This document shows, piece after piece, positions 36,333 to 47,992 of a DNA stretch of 64,000 nucleotides. Below the pieces are notes generated by a model. It made no database searches and was not told the DNA's origin. It saw only the letters and a program-made list of their open reading frames with translations. The position numbers and the translations under genes are program-made. Within the stretch, counting starts at the first letter, position 1. Each line of letters starts with the position of its first letter. The DNA is from Pogostemon cablin (Eukaryota; Streptophyta; Magnoliopsida; Lamiales; Lamiaceae). The stretch lies in the NCBI GenBank assembly GCA_023678885.1, contig CM042952.1, positions 33,661,736-33,725,735 on the forward strand, in the 5' to 3' direction.

Positions 36333-36644
36333 TCAAGGGGTAGAGGCTTCTTGTGGAGGGGGGAGAATTGGAACAGGAGTAAATGGATTGGTAGGCAGGG
36401 AGGGAGATCCTCCGGTGTTCGGTGGGAATGGAGAGGGCGTGCCTGGATTCGCAGAGGGTGATGGAAAAAATGGAAAAGTGAAGGGGAAAGGGAACTGGAT
36501 AGGAGGCACAGTCCCCGGGTCAGGAAATCCAGGAAAAGCAGGAGCCAACAGGCGACGATTGCCGCCTGGAAACGCCATATCCAGGCCTGGAAATGTTAGG
36601 CATGTGAGTATGAAGATGGAAGCCTGGAGATAACCAAAACCCAT
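36333..36644 (-). CDS. proline-rich putative cell-wall protein
   Basis: ATG 36644 encodes 103 residues. The start MGFGYLQASIFILTCLTFPG is a signal-peptide-like stretch. The mature part is Pro/Phe/Gly/Ser-rich: RRLLAPAFPGFPDPGTVPP, FPFPFTFPFFPSPSANPG, TPVPILPPPQEASTP. It resembles the small plant 'putative cell wall protein' group (similar to Arabidopsis At2g20870), secreted to the wall. A minus-strand TATAAATA sits at 36722-36731. No introns are needed. Function beyond a structural role is unknown. Confidence 0.7.
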   Translation of the reverse strand: MGFGYLQASIFILTCLTFPGLDMAFPGGNRRLLAPAFPGFPDPGTVPPIQFPFPFTFPFFPSPSANPGTPSPFPPNTGGSPSLPTNPFTPVPILPPPQEASTP

Positions 36645-36731
36645 GTTTAAGCTAGAACTAGAATTAAGCAAGCTGGATGTATGTATTTTTTGTATGCTTT
36701 AAGAACTCTAACATGTATTGAGTATTTATAT

Positions 36732-37954
36732 TGGGGAAGATGTAACCCTTTCACTGAGTTTTGATTCTTCTTAACTTCCAAGCCTTCCCACCTCCCCTAT
36801 TGCTATCATTATTTCTAACTATTTACTTCTTAGCTATCCTCTACATTCTACCTATTCACAACACATCAAACTTTTTATTAATTACTTTCTTCTCAACAAC
36901 CTCATCATCCAATATTAACACACATCACCATATATATAATTGTGGTTGTGGAATATAATTATGAGATTAAACACTTTTTTAAATAATGAATCTCCTGTTA
37001 TGTTATATGTTTGAAAAATGTCCCATCATACTGCATGCCAGTGTAAAAGATTGTACTAATAAACACAACTCATAATAATACTTGTGGAGTGGCTCAATCC
37101 AAAATATGAAGGTGTTATAGAGGAATTAAGTGAGATCAATAGCAGTACAACACAATAAGAAGTGAAGAACATTCCATTTTAGAAGAGCGAGTACAGAGTT
37201 CTTTGTTTTTTTGGAGGGGTGGGTGGGGGACTGGGGTGGTTTGGAGTATTATAACCAACTCAACCCCAATTGTTTAATAATTATTGCATGATTTTTTGAA
37301 AGATGTCATTATTGTGTTAAGCTACATATATACATAGATGTAGAGACTGTCACATATAATGGAATTGCAATTATTGAAGCAAAAATTGAAACCTACTTCC
37401 TACAATTTTGTACAACTTTAGTACTCATTCCAAGATAATCGGCTATAATTGATTTTTAATTATAAATATAGTTTCCCACTTTCCCTCGCCTTTTAAAATT
37501 TGCATCTTTTATTGAATAATAATACCTCGGAGATTTATAATATAAAATTGGAATAAGAATATAAGGAGTAATTTATATTCTTAAGAATAAAATCAGATTA
37601 CTCGCTATTCATGCAAAGATTATCTTATTTTCCACATATTTTTCAACTCTAGACAGTAGCTAATTCCATATAGTCAATTTTAGCTCCTCCACGATTTTGT
37701 TCACTATTGTTGCACACCCTGAAAAATACTCTCTTTGTTCCGCATTTTGCTCTTCTTTTTCCCTACAAAACACTTTCTATTTTAAAAAAATAATAATATT
37801 TTATTCAACAATCTCAAAATATTTTTTAATTTCAAATTTGTCACTCACTATTCACACACATAATAATATTACTTTACAATTTATTTATTACTTAAAAAAA
37901 ATTAAAATATCTTTAAAGTTCAATAAAATTGGTAAAACAATAATTTCTTTTGAG
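36732..37954. other. intergenic, AT-rich
   Basis: No coding signal. The ORFs at 36761-36958 and 37697-37963 have chance composition. Confidence 0.5.
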
Positions 37955-37956
37955 TA

Positions 37957-39184
37957 TTGTTAAATACACACCCCTTTAAATATTTTAATTCTTAATTTTA
38001 TTGTATACACACTCCTAAAAATCTAAATTTATCATTTTAAGATTATACACCCCTTTAGTCCACCATTAATCTACCATTCAATTTTAATGTAAATCAAGTG
38101 ACTCCATTATCCACGCAGGTTCATTAAGAAAAATTTTTCGAGCATATGAAATTTGTTCAACAATGGTGGCAACTGACAACATCACCAAGACGAAAATTAA
38201 ATAATTTATCTTCCATTGTGCTGGCAGAGGCTGAAGAAGCGCAGAGAGTTTTTGCCTAGATTGACTAAGTGATCAATGACAGTATGATCACTCTGTATGC
38301 TTGAATTTTAATTTTTCAAAACAACAGCACTGAACATTTAAGAATAGATCTTAACGAATGATACCTTTAGGCAAAGTGTTGTTATTAACAGAATCTAGTT
38401 TGGGATCTGATCGATTAATTTTACATTCTATATGTATACTTGTTCTTCTTCCCAGAGTCAGCTCTATTAATTACACCGAACTTCATATTCTTGTCGGATA
38501 ATCGTTGTCTCGAAACCACTTTCTTTGCTCTGATATCAATTCTAATCTTTTCAAATATTGAACAACTTGAGTCTATGGAATCAAGTCCATCTTCGACTAA
38601 TACGAGATTTGGTGCAATGACCACCGTATCGCCACCGACGTCTTCCCAAGCTTTGTTGACGTACAGCATGTTCAGGTCTGGTGTGTCGATTCACGTCAGC
38701 TGAGCCACGTGGCAGGATGCCTATCCGCGACGTTTTATTGTCATTGTAAACCACTGGCGATTTTCCCTTCATCATCATCTCTGAAAGGCTCACCACGATC
38801 TGAATATCTTGGAACACCATGAATGTTTATGTAAGAGCAAAATTATGAATGCATGTTATTTTCTGGAGAAGATATGCAAATCTGGGCCAATTTTACCTTG
38901 TGGATTCATCTTGAAAAACGTCAAGAATGGATAATTAAGATGTGCTGTATCGATTTTTGCTTATTGAACACAAAAATCTGGAATTACCATCTTCATTAGT
39001 TAATTGTTTGTAATTAATTATTTACTATATATTAGTGAGTATAAAATTAAAAAATTAATTAAAAATATGTAGGGTGTGTATTCAATATGTTAGGAATATT
39101 ATAAATATTTTAAAATTATATATTTAAATTATATTATAATAGGGATGCGTATTCAATAATAAGGGGTGTGCATTTAGTGTTTAC
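37957..39184. mobile_element. inverted-repeat element carrying a CCD gene fragment
   Basis: The left end reads TTAAATACACACCCCTTTA and the right end, reversed, ACTAAATGCACACCCCTTAT. Subterminal copies of a CACAC-CCT motif recur in both arms (left near 37965, 38008, 38045; right near 39066, 39140, 39162). Between them lies a broken CCD4-like fragment. No transposase is seen and target duplications are unclear. This is the layout of a Pack-type DNA transposon, but the end positions are approximate. Confidence 0.5.
38421..38958 (-). pseudogene. CCD4/NCED-type carotenoid cleavage dioxygenase fragment
   Basis: Minus-strand pieces match the C-terminal third of CCD4-type dioxygenases, plastid enzymes that cleave carotenoids. 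From about 38944: LTFFKMNPQGKIGPDLHIFS, then a stop and frame change. From 38820: VFQDIQIVVSLSE, followed by KGKSPVVYNDNKTSRIGILP, then another frame change near 38690 with the usual WFDVPGF part missing. Then NKAWEDVGGDTVVIAPN, IRIDIRAKKVVSRQRLSDKN, FGVINRADSGKKNKYTY and a stop. At least two frame breaks and one deletion; iron-binding His of the earlier blades are absent. It is a dead fragment within the inverted-repeat element. Confidence 0.78.
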
Positions 39185-39186
39185 CC

Positions 39187-41260
39187 TTTATCTTTAAATC
39201 TCGTTGAAATTAGAAAGTAAACAGATGGTATGAGACGGTGGGAGAGTATTACAATTCCAAATACATATCATCTTATTCAGTGCTTGCTGAAATATTTTGA
39301 ATGGATAAGTTTTAAGTTTTCCATACTGTCTTGAAATTTATTTATTTTTTCTCTGAAGTACTACTTTTCACTTTTTTTTTAATCATCACATTAAATCTGT
39401 ATATTAAATCACAAACGATTTTAAAATATTTTTTTAAGCCAATACTAAGCAAGATCCAAGATTAATCTGTACAAAATCTTTTAATGTGAATTAATAAATT
39501 TTTACAGCCGCGACGCCACTGCTGACCGTCCAGCCTGCTGTCCGCCGCTGGCTTTTACAGCCCGCCGCCGCCTTCGGCTCCGGTCAGATTAGTTCTGACC
39601 TCGAGAAAGGGGAGTATTTTTTTTACCATTTTCAATTTTTCTGTTCTGATTCTTGTGTTTTACAGAACTGATTTTTTTATTTTGGGGGTCGATTTGTTCG
39701 ACTTATTTTCGCAGGGCTGCTGTTTGAACCGGAAGCACGAGTGGGCTGCTACTCGAAGGGACTATGGTGCATTTAAGCTTGGTAGCGGGCAGGGTGCGTC
39801 TCCAAGTTGGGAGTTGCTCGTCCGGTTGCCGCTTGAACAAGTCTTTGAGGGGTGCCGGTGGCTCGTAGGGGTGGTACGGTGTTCATCCACCGCTTCAGGG
39901 GAGTTTCCATTCCTTTAAACTTTGTGTTTTTTTTCTGATTAGTTCAGTTATGTTATATCTTTGTGATACCCTAAGGCGGTTGGTCCTCCTTTGTGCTTTG
40001 TGTTGTGTGATGCTCTAAAGCGGCTGGTCCTCTTGTGTGGTGATTTTTGTGCTATAAAATTAGGGATTTTTTGTGATTTGTGGTCTGGTTGGTCAATTTC
40101 TTTTTATCTCTAGTTTTATTTGCTTGAAATCTTTTGTGGTTATATCTGTGTGATATTTTTTCTTGGTTTGCTTTCGCTGCTTATCTTATTTTCTGGAATT
40201 TTTTGCTCCTTTTGCTATGTGTGTGAATTGAGTTTGTTTCCAGGCCTAAGATAGCATTTTCTCACCTGTGTGTGATTTTGTTGTTTCTTGAATCTGTGTG
40301 AGTCGATTCACTCAACTTTAAGCACCTATGACTCCTCCTAATGCATTTGGGCAATGAGACTTCAATATCTGTTTGAAACAGAAGATGAAGTATAAGAGGG
40401 TGCTCAAAGCTGTGAATGACTCTTATGATTAAGAGATAGTTTTTTGCGTGAATTATTTGGTGTTTTTTAAAATCTTGTGTGTTTTTTTTTAAATTGACTA
40501 GTTAATTCCACATGTTGATTAGGAAATTTATTTTTCTATCTTGTTTTACTTTGAATCTATGTGCTTCCTTGTGAATTTGTGTTTTCTTTGTGAGAAACTT
40601 GTTAGAAATGTGTTTTCTTATTGTGTGCTTGTTTATGTGTTAAACTTGCTAGGTTTTAGGCTGCTCCTAGTGAGGTGGAGTATTTGCATATGTGTTTTCT
40701 TTATGCTTTTGTGTCTAGTTTACATGCTTATTTGTTTCTCTTAGTGAGGTGGAGCATGTTGTGTGCATTCGAATGTGGTGTAACATTTGATTGTTGTTTG
40801 TCTGTGTGACTTCTAAATGCTATAGCTTGTGTGTTTGTGTGACTAGACTGTGTGTCTTTAGAATTATGTATTCTATTCTGTGTGATATCTGTATGAATTG
40901 TGTATTCATGTTAGTTTTGTGCTTATTTGCTTCTGTGTGAACTGCTCGTGTGTCATGAGAACTGTGAAATCTAATCTATGTGATTACATGACTATGTGAA
41001 CTCTTGTGACTTTGTGTCATTTTTTGACTAACTTTGTGTTTGTCAAATTTTCTGGATCTTGCATCTAACTTTGTGTTTTTCCGTTTTGCAGGTGTCCGGG
41101 GAAAGGTGCGATGATGAATTCCTAAATTTTTTGATCACAATGGTGATTGAATTGGGCCAAGGTGGAGATTTGTTGGGCCCGTTGGTCCTATTGGCCCAAT
41201 TGTTGGCCTTCATTCTTAGAGTATTGGGCCAAGTGTGTCTTGGCCCATAGTCTCACACCA
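39187..41260. other. T- and TG-rich region of unknown origin
   Basis: Bases 39500-39920 are GC-rich (GCCGCCGCC; CCGCTGG) and then turn T/TG-rich up to 41050, with scattered GTGTG strings and repeated GGTTGGTCCTC / GGCTGGTCCTC and GTGAGGTGGAG motifs. A splice-like TTTTGCAG|GTGTCC at about 41092 precedes a 50-codon open frame. The composition differs from the flanks, as in a transposon 5' region or a captured exon-intron block. No family is recognised. Confidence 0.35.
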
Positions 41261-41399
41261 TCGCCCTTACTAACCCCAATTTGTGAGCCCAATGATGGGT
41301 TTGTGGCAGAATGCTCTTCGTGAGTTTAAAACGGGAATCTGAGCACCTCCCGTCGCCACCACCTCCGGCGATGCTCCGATGAAGAAAACCGGGGAGACG

Positions 41400-41967
41400 A
41401 CAAGGACGACCGCATCCACCCAACACACAAATGAAGGCTTATAATCCTCCACAACAAACTGCACTTTGGCGTTGAATAGGCTGGTGGTGATGAAGAGAGG
41501 GATGATGATTTCGTTGAACTCGTGGAAGGCGTTCCCTGTGAAGCCACTCGACGAGAAGACAACAACAGGGACGTCGTGGTTGTACTCACAGATGGATGTA
41601 ATGCTGCATAAGGCCTGATTATGGTTTCTTCCCCTTTGGATTGATTGGATTGAATAGTAATGGTCATCGTTGCAGTGTCGAGTTGCAGAGGTCGATCCAC
41701 AACACAGTGTTTGGAGTGCACTTGCTCTACACACACCAATCCTCTGTTTTCCATCACCTTCTTTTGCTCTTCCCCCTTAATCAGTCTTTGTAGAAGAAAA
41801 CCAAGAGATTCATGTTTCTGTCCAACTTTTTCTTGCAACCCTATCTGGTCCAGATGAATATTGATCCCCCACAACCACAAAACATCTACAAATAGCAGAG
41901 GGAGTTCGAGTAAGGCAATCCATGGAGTCGCCCGGAAAACCACCTTCTCCTTGTCCATTACCAACAA
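41400..41967 (-). pseudogene. GT61-type glycosyltransferase fragment, frameshifted
   Basis: GT61 enzymes add xylose or arabinose to cell-wall or protein glycans in the Golgi. On the minus strand, one frame from 41967 carries GLVCVEQVHSKHCVVDRPLQ, LDTATMTITIQSNQSKGEE and TIIRPYA. After a break near 41610-41625 the next frame carries CEYNHDVPVVVFSSSGFTGN, FHEFNEIIIPLFITTSLF and VQFVVEDYKPSF. This matches the conserved HDVPAVVFSTGGYTGN-HEF block of GT61. Downstream of about 41430 similarity stops. Truncated at both ends and frameshifted, so not a functional enzyme. Confidence 0.65.
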
Positions 41968-43920
41968 TTAAGCAGATGGGGTAAAATTTCTTGGAGAGTA
42001 GTCAAGAAAACGAAGATAGAAACGATGCTAGATTAAAAGATATGAAAGGAATGATTAAAATAATAATTATATATGATTTAGATTTAATTTAAGGAATAGA
42101 ATACGTTCTATAATTAACTTTAATCTTATTTATTTTTATAATGTTAAATTTTTTTTTTCTTAAAATAATTAAGAATTTAAATTGTAGTATTTAATAGTAT
42201 TTGGGCAAGACTTGTGTGTGACCGTCTTATATAAGGGCTTTCGTGAGACGATCAGAAAGTGATAATTTTTATATAGAAATGTGATAATAAATTAATGAAA
42301 AGTGATAATATTATTTTATGAACAATTTATAGTATAAATAAAAAGTGATAAGAAAGTGATAACAATTTTAAAAAGTGAAAAATTGTCTCACGTGAGACGG
42401 TCTCACGCAAGACCTAACCTTAATATTTTTTATTGAAATGAATTTTTATTTAAATTTATGATTATTTAATATTTTATTTTTTATGATAATGTATAATCAA
42501 AATTTTCTAAATTTCATGTTAAATTAGAAAAATATCAATTTATTTGTAATTTTATAATCATATAAATATAAATAGTGATGTGGTATAAATTAAAAATATA
42601 TATATTTGTTTATAAATAAAAAAAATCTAGAAACATGAGAATACAGAATATTAGGGATGGGGAGAATCACTTAAATAAGGAATAGTGATTCTAAATAAAA
42701 TCGGAATTCCACCAAAAACTAATTATATCAATTATGGTAACCGGAATTAAAATAAAAATGGTAAATTCCATTTCTATTGGATTCCATCATACAAATCACC
42801 TCTTATTTTACCCATCTTTTACATCTATAATATATAGCAAGCATAAACTCTTTGCAAGACGTTGCTACATTTGCATTAAAATTTTCTAAAACTCTCAAAA
42901 CTCAAAAGAGCATCAAGTACCTAAATTAAGAATTCTGGCAAAATTTAACATTTTTTTAACCATGATTAAAACTAAATAAAAAAAAGATCAAAATTAGGAA
43001 AAATATTTTTTTTGACAATTGATATATATAAACTAAATACCACATGCAGCCGACAGTGTGAAAATCTCAAATAATTAAGTCTTGCATTCTTTGTGGTTAT
43101 TAACTTCATCATACAATTACCTTAAAAATAATGATAATTAATGTGTCCAATTTTCTAAATTTAATTTAATTGATCAATTTCAAATTGTGTTAAATAGATT
43201 GACCAATTTCAAAATTAGAGAAAGTTAATGGTTAAAAATAGTATATTTACCTTTTTTTTATATAAATATAATTCTAAGCGTCATGTGATATTACAAATAG
43301 AAAAATTATCGATATCACATTAACAATAACGCAAGAAAGTGATGAAAAAATACAAGTGATTTTCATTCACAGTCGAAACTGAATCGTCAAGTTATTCAAT
43401 TTTATAGATGGATTAGGGCATATATAGGTTTGTTTCCAATCATAAAAATCAATTTTAGCTTTTGTAAACCAACACTTATTTTAAGGTAATTTTGGGTCCA
43501 CATAACGCACCCTAGGATTCACGGGCTAAAAATACAGTGTAATGGGTAGATTTTTTTTTTTTTTATAATTTTAATTATTTTATTTTATGATTGAGATTAA
43601 ATTAAAACTTAATTTCACGATGCTGTTCAACAGGCGCAACTTACTTGGACTCGTATTTAGACTTTTTTTAATTTAGTAACCTCTGTATCCACTATAACTT
43701 TCACTGGCAATATCTGTAAGTTAATGATTATGATAATAAACCAGATACTAGCAAACTTGAATCTGGAAACTTTAAAATATAATGACGCTCCATAATATAC
43801 TGAAAATAAGCATAGATGACAAACAAGCTTACAAACATACACATGTAGTGAAGAGAAGGAAGCTTGAGAGCTTCGTACCCGCTCAATGTAGCTGCAGAAT
43901 GTGTTTCATAACACCTTCGA

Positions 43921-43957
<37 letters not shown>

Positions 43958-45250
43958 GCAAAACAGTAAAAATCGAGGAAAATACTTTACAGAGACGACC
44001 CAGGAGGCAGCATATGCAAGGAAATCATATGCATCAATCCAAAATCCGTCTTATTCAACATATTTTGTTAGAGATATGATGCATTTGCACACAACAAAGG
44101 GGGGGAAAAAGGCGCATTCTTTTTAGTAAAAAGAAGAGCAAGTATCATGGAAACTTGAGAGTTTCTTTTCACCACATCAAACCTACAAATGTTCGAGGGT
44201 AGATGGATCATGCATCACTATGTCGCATTATCATGGTATTGATGCAAACGCTAGCAACACTGGTACGCATTTCATGTAATACACGAACAGATGAAAACAA
44301 AGGGTTGAACAATAGATGGGTTATGAGGGATGTCAACTATACAAAGAATAAGATTCACTATTTTATGCATGTATCTCTCCTAATACTCACAATTAGTCCA
44401 CATTTGCAGTGATACAAAGTGGTCTCGATGATGAAAGAGTGCCCTGTACATTGTGAGGTGAGGACACTGTACAAAGTGAAAAATCTGAAGTAGCCTACAT
44501 TAGAAATCTAAGCAGTGAGAGTATAAAAATACTGCAAGTCTGCAACATTGCTAATAGCTGCTAAGTGCCCATCTAAGCTTACGCATAAGTTGTGCATCAT
44601 CTCTCACAAGAACTCAAATACAGAGAAACGCTATAATGTTCTTAAACTTAAACAATCACAAAACTTATTTGTGACCATACTCCGGCATATTATTTCAAGA
44701 AAGATCAAATACGAAAAGGGGTGTAACTAACCAACCATTGTCACTTCAAATCTGCAATCACTACCATTATAGCCATTCCAGCAAATTGCTATACCAGCTA
44801 CATGGATGATTGTTCTTCAAGTTTCAGTCCAATTCAAAATCTGGAGGAGAACTCATATTCATTTCAGCACATTAATTTGGCTACTCAAGTTTCCTGCGGG
44901 TTTGAGCAAAATAATACACAAGACTCCAGCATATAGGAACTAAACTCACACAGTATTAAGCACAAACTAGTTTCGTCAATGAGTGCTCAACAGAAAATTA
45001 AGCATTTCAGTACATCTGGATTTCTAAATGCAATTATCAAAACCGATTTTGCCATTTCACCGCCTAGAGATTTCATCCCTGACTTTCAAAAAGCAGTGGA
45101 CAATTATAAGGACATAGATAGATATATACATAATTAAACCATAAAACAACACAGCAAGTAGAATTCCAAGTTGATCTACATCATTAACTATTGCAGACCA
45201 AAATTACAAGAAAAAGGGTCTTACTTCACTAGGCAGACTCGACAACAAAC
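41968..45250. other. AT-rich intergenic region
   Basis: Holds a small MITE at 42.2 kb and a 31-bp poly-A tract at 43921-43952. Repeat fragments of the form TTTCAAAATTAGAGAAAGTTAATGG near 43200 are related to the element at 12.4-13.4 kb. The part after about 44800 may be 3' flank of the DnaJ-like gene. No gene seen. Confidence 0.5.
42205..42417. mobile_element. small inverted-repeat MITE
   Basis: The ends GCAAGACTTGTGTGTGACCGTCTTA and TGAGACGGTCTCACGCAAGACC are imperfect reverse complements about 210 bp apart. The interior (AAAGTGATAATATTATTTTATG) recurs near 48770-48870, beside a similar but weaker end at 48722, so at least two copies lie in the window. Confidence 0.65.
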
Positions 45251-45289
45251 ATGATTGCCTACAATTACAACTGAAAAGGTCTTACTTTA

Positions 45290-47110
45290 TTATGCAGCCT
45301 TGACAACCTTGTCCTCACCTACAACGTTCAGTATTGGAAGACTGCTGAGAAATTCATCTAAACCCTCAAAAAACCCAATCCCTTCAATGTTGTCATCCTC
45401 CCCACGGCTTGGTCCATTCCCTTGGTTCACCCTAGGAGCAGCAGGTTCCTCAGCTTCATTGCTGAACTCCACGTTCAAATCCAACTTCCCAAAATTCTTT
45501 GCAACCCTGCTAGGTTGTTTCCTAGCATTAACAGAAGCTCCTTTCTTACTTGAGTCACCAGGTGGCTTACTAGGAATCTCCACCCCATTTGGAGGTAGTG
45601 GTGCATCTCCATCTTGCACATTCACATTCGCATTCGCATTTGCATTTTCATTTGCATTTGCATTTGCATTTGCATTTGCATTTGCATTCTTCCCTTTATC
45701 AACTTGTGTTTTCTTTACACTCCTGGTGACTGGCCCTGTAGCCCCCCTTCCTTTCACATTCTTGGCTTTCTTCCTCTTTTTCCCTCCAACCTTATTCCAA
45801 TCATCATCAGACCCGCTTGACTCTGAGATCTCCAAAAACGCCTCATCATCATCATCATCGATATATACCCTAGGAGCTGTGCTCTTACGCCCAACATTTT
45901 TAGCAGTATTTTTGCCATTCCATGCTTGTGGGCAAGTAAACATTGGTGAAAAGGGAGTCCAAGATGAGGCAGCACCCTTATTTTTCTCCCAATTCTCCAT
46001 TGAAAACCCCAACGGCAAAAAGCCCCAGCAACAGAAATACCCCTCTTGCCCATCCACAACAGGTGGTGGCGATTGAATCACCACCGCCTGAAACGCCTTC
46101 TTACAGTTTTGACACCGCAAAGTACAATCAGCATACATCCTAGGATACTCATACATGTAATAGCAGTACGGGCATGTTGTCCAAAAAGTCGCCCCACCAC
46201 CGACATTTTCAGGAGCACCCACTCTCTCCTCCTGTGCACCTACCTCCACATTTTCCTCGTCTGCTATCCTTTCTTCTACATTCTCGCTCTCAACATGACT
46301 AGTTTTTTCACCAACACTAGAGTAATTTTGTTCCTCAGGAGCAGCAGCTACATTTCCTGCATAAGTTGGATAACTCTCTTGTCCCTGTTTATTCACAGTA
46401 TCTTGGTCGACCTTAGACCCAGACGCACCCCCAAAGACAAGGTTAGAACCTGAAGGAAAACTCATAAAGTTCTGAGCTTCACGGTTCGACCAACCACCCA
46501 TCGGGTCAACCTGGGGGTTTGCATGTGCGGGGACCTGAGAGAAGTGAACTGGGCCTTGTGGTTGAGATGGATTAGTAACAACACCCGAGCTGCTACCCCC
46601 AAAAAAGATAAAATTTTGATGCATTACCGGGTTAGGGTTGCTAAATGGGTCGGGTTGCGTCGCCTGCGGCTGCGGCTGCGAATAGAAGGACATCTCTTTG
46701 TCGTACATCGCTTTCCTTGACGGGTTGGAGAGTACAGTCCACGCGTCGACGACGAGTCTGAAAGCTTGGTCAGCAAAGGGGAATTTGTTTTTCTGAGGAT
46801 TGAGCATAATAGCGAAATTTCGATATTGGGAGGCGATTAACTCGGATTCTCGGCCCTGCTGCGGCGTGAGGCGGAGGATCGCGTACCAATCCTGTTGGTT
46901 GCTCCCGATCCGCCTGTCACCGGCGAGGAGCGTGTCGACGACAGCTAGGATTTGGTCAGCGGGAGTGAGCGTTGGGTCGGAGTCACGCGCCCGTGTAGCG
47001 AAGGACTTGCTCCCCAGAAGGTCACGCGCTGAAAGCAGCTTCTCGGAAATCGTCAGCCACCGCAGAGCCTCGGCGCGAGTGGTTGTCGTCGGGAAAAAGG
47101 GGTGTTCCAT
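45290..47110 (-). CDS. DnaJ-like protein with HPD-less J domain and zinc ribbon
   Basis: A single-exon gene of 606 residues. The N-terminus (EALRWLTISEKLLSARDLLG) is the tetratricopeptide-like lead-in common to this plant J-protein group. The J domain covers about 74-140 (DWYAILRLTP; FRLVVDAWTVLSNPSRKAMY), but the HPD that stimulates Hsp70 ATPase is NPQ (LNPQKNK, 104-106). A CxxC...CxxC zinc ribbon follows at about 315-342 (TTCPYCYYMYEYPRMYADCT, then RCQNCKKAF). The C-terminal half is low-complexity: acidic DDDDDEAF, basic KKRKKAKNVKGRG, and about ten Asn-Ala repeats (with ENA variants) from a GCAAAT hexanucleotide tract. It ends in an LDLNVEF motif and an acidic tail; LDLN is EAR-like. The nucleus is a plausible site. 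Substrate unknown. Confidence 0.85.
   Translation of the reverse strand: MEHPFFPTTTTRAEALRWLTISEKLLSARDLLGSKSFATRARDSDPTLTPADQILAVVDTLLAGDRRIGSNQQDWYAILRLTPQQGRESELIASQYRNFAIMLNPQKNKFPFADQAFRLVVDAWTVLSNPSRKAMYDKEMSFYSQPQPQATQPDPFSNPNPVMHQNFIFFGGSSSGVVTNPSQPQGPVHFSQVPAHANPQVDPMGGWSNREAQNFMSFPSGSNLVFGGASGSKVDQDTVNKQGQESYPTYAGNVAAAPEEQNYSSVGEKTSHVESENVEERIADEENVEVGAQEERVGAPENVGGGATFWTTCPYCYYMYEYPRMYADCTLRCQNCKKAFQAVVIQSPPPVVDGQEGYFCCWGFLPLGFSMENWEKNKGAASSWTPFSPMFTCPQAWNGKNTAKNVGRKSTAPRVYIDDDDDEAFLEISESSGSDDDWNKVGGKKRKKAKNVKGRGATGPVTRSVKKTQVDKGKNANANANANANANENANANANVNVQDGDAPLPPNGVEIPSKPPGDSSKKGASVNARKQPSRVAKNFGKLDLNVEFSNEAEEPAAPRVNQGNGPSRGEDDNIEGIGFFEGLDEFLSSLPILNVVGEDKVVKAA
45620..45687. repeat. 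in-frame hexanucleotide repeat (TGCATT)n
   Basis: About eleven copies of TGCATT with CATTCGCATT and TTCATT variants, read on the minus strand as Asn-Ala codons of the DnaJ-like protein. Multiples of six keep the frame, so copy number can vary without breaking the gene. Confidence 0.9.
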
Positions 47111-47992
47111 TTTAGCTAATTTAGGTTAAAATTGAGAAAAATGGAAATCTCCAGTGTGAGAGAGTAATAGATGCAATAGAAGGGGTGAGTAGAAGAAGAG
47201 GACAGGGAATAGTGAGTGGACGAAAAAGGGTATGGGCTTTTGGTAAAAGGACAAAGACTAGTGGGGGTATAAAAGAGATTTCGGAAGGGGCTGAGCTTTA
47301 AAAGCTGTGAGTGTGCGCACATGTGTAAATAGCTGATAAATTTGCAACGACGAACACTCGTTAGATTTGTCCTATGGGTTGAGTCACACCATCTATATCC
47401 ATCCAACTTCACAATTGACTCTACTCATTTAATTACTCTTTTTTTTCACTTATTAAAATTGTTGTGTGGGGTTCGTATATTAATTGTTATGTGTGGTATT
47501 ATTTATAAAAAGAAAAATATATATTTTATATTTTAACGGAAAAAAAGAAAATGCATATTTTATATTTGAAAGGATTCAAATAGTAAAATTTTTTTTTTTA
47601 GAAGAATGAAAGAAATATTTTATTTTATTGTAATAAAAAGTATTATTATTTTATATAAAATTAATAATTATATTTGTGGTGAATGGTGGTCATATATCTG
47701 TGGGACTCTTTTATTAAAAAAACAAAATAGTATAATAGTATATTTTTAGTGAAGGTTTGATTTGAGTTTAAGTTGATTTAATAAATCATTGAATAATATT
47801 ATTTTATGTTTATTTCGGGTTTTGTTAGGATATTTGTATATGGGTCAAATTTAAAAGGGAATTATTAAATCTAAATATGGGTATTAAACCTAAATACAAT
47901 AGCATCTTATAGCGAATGATAATTATGACAAAATTGGTACGTTATCAGTCTCAATTTCAACTTCACCTCTTCCGTAAAGGGAAATGACAATT

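Noticed and set aside
45255..46076. Plus-strand 273-codon frame rich in Phe-Ala
   Set aside because: Complement of the Asn-Ala tract and zinc-ribbon region of the DnaJ-like gene.
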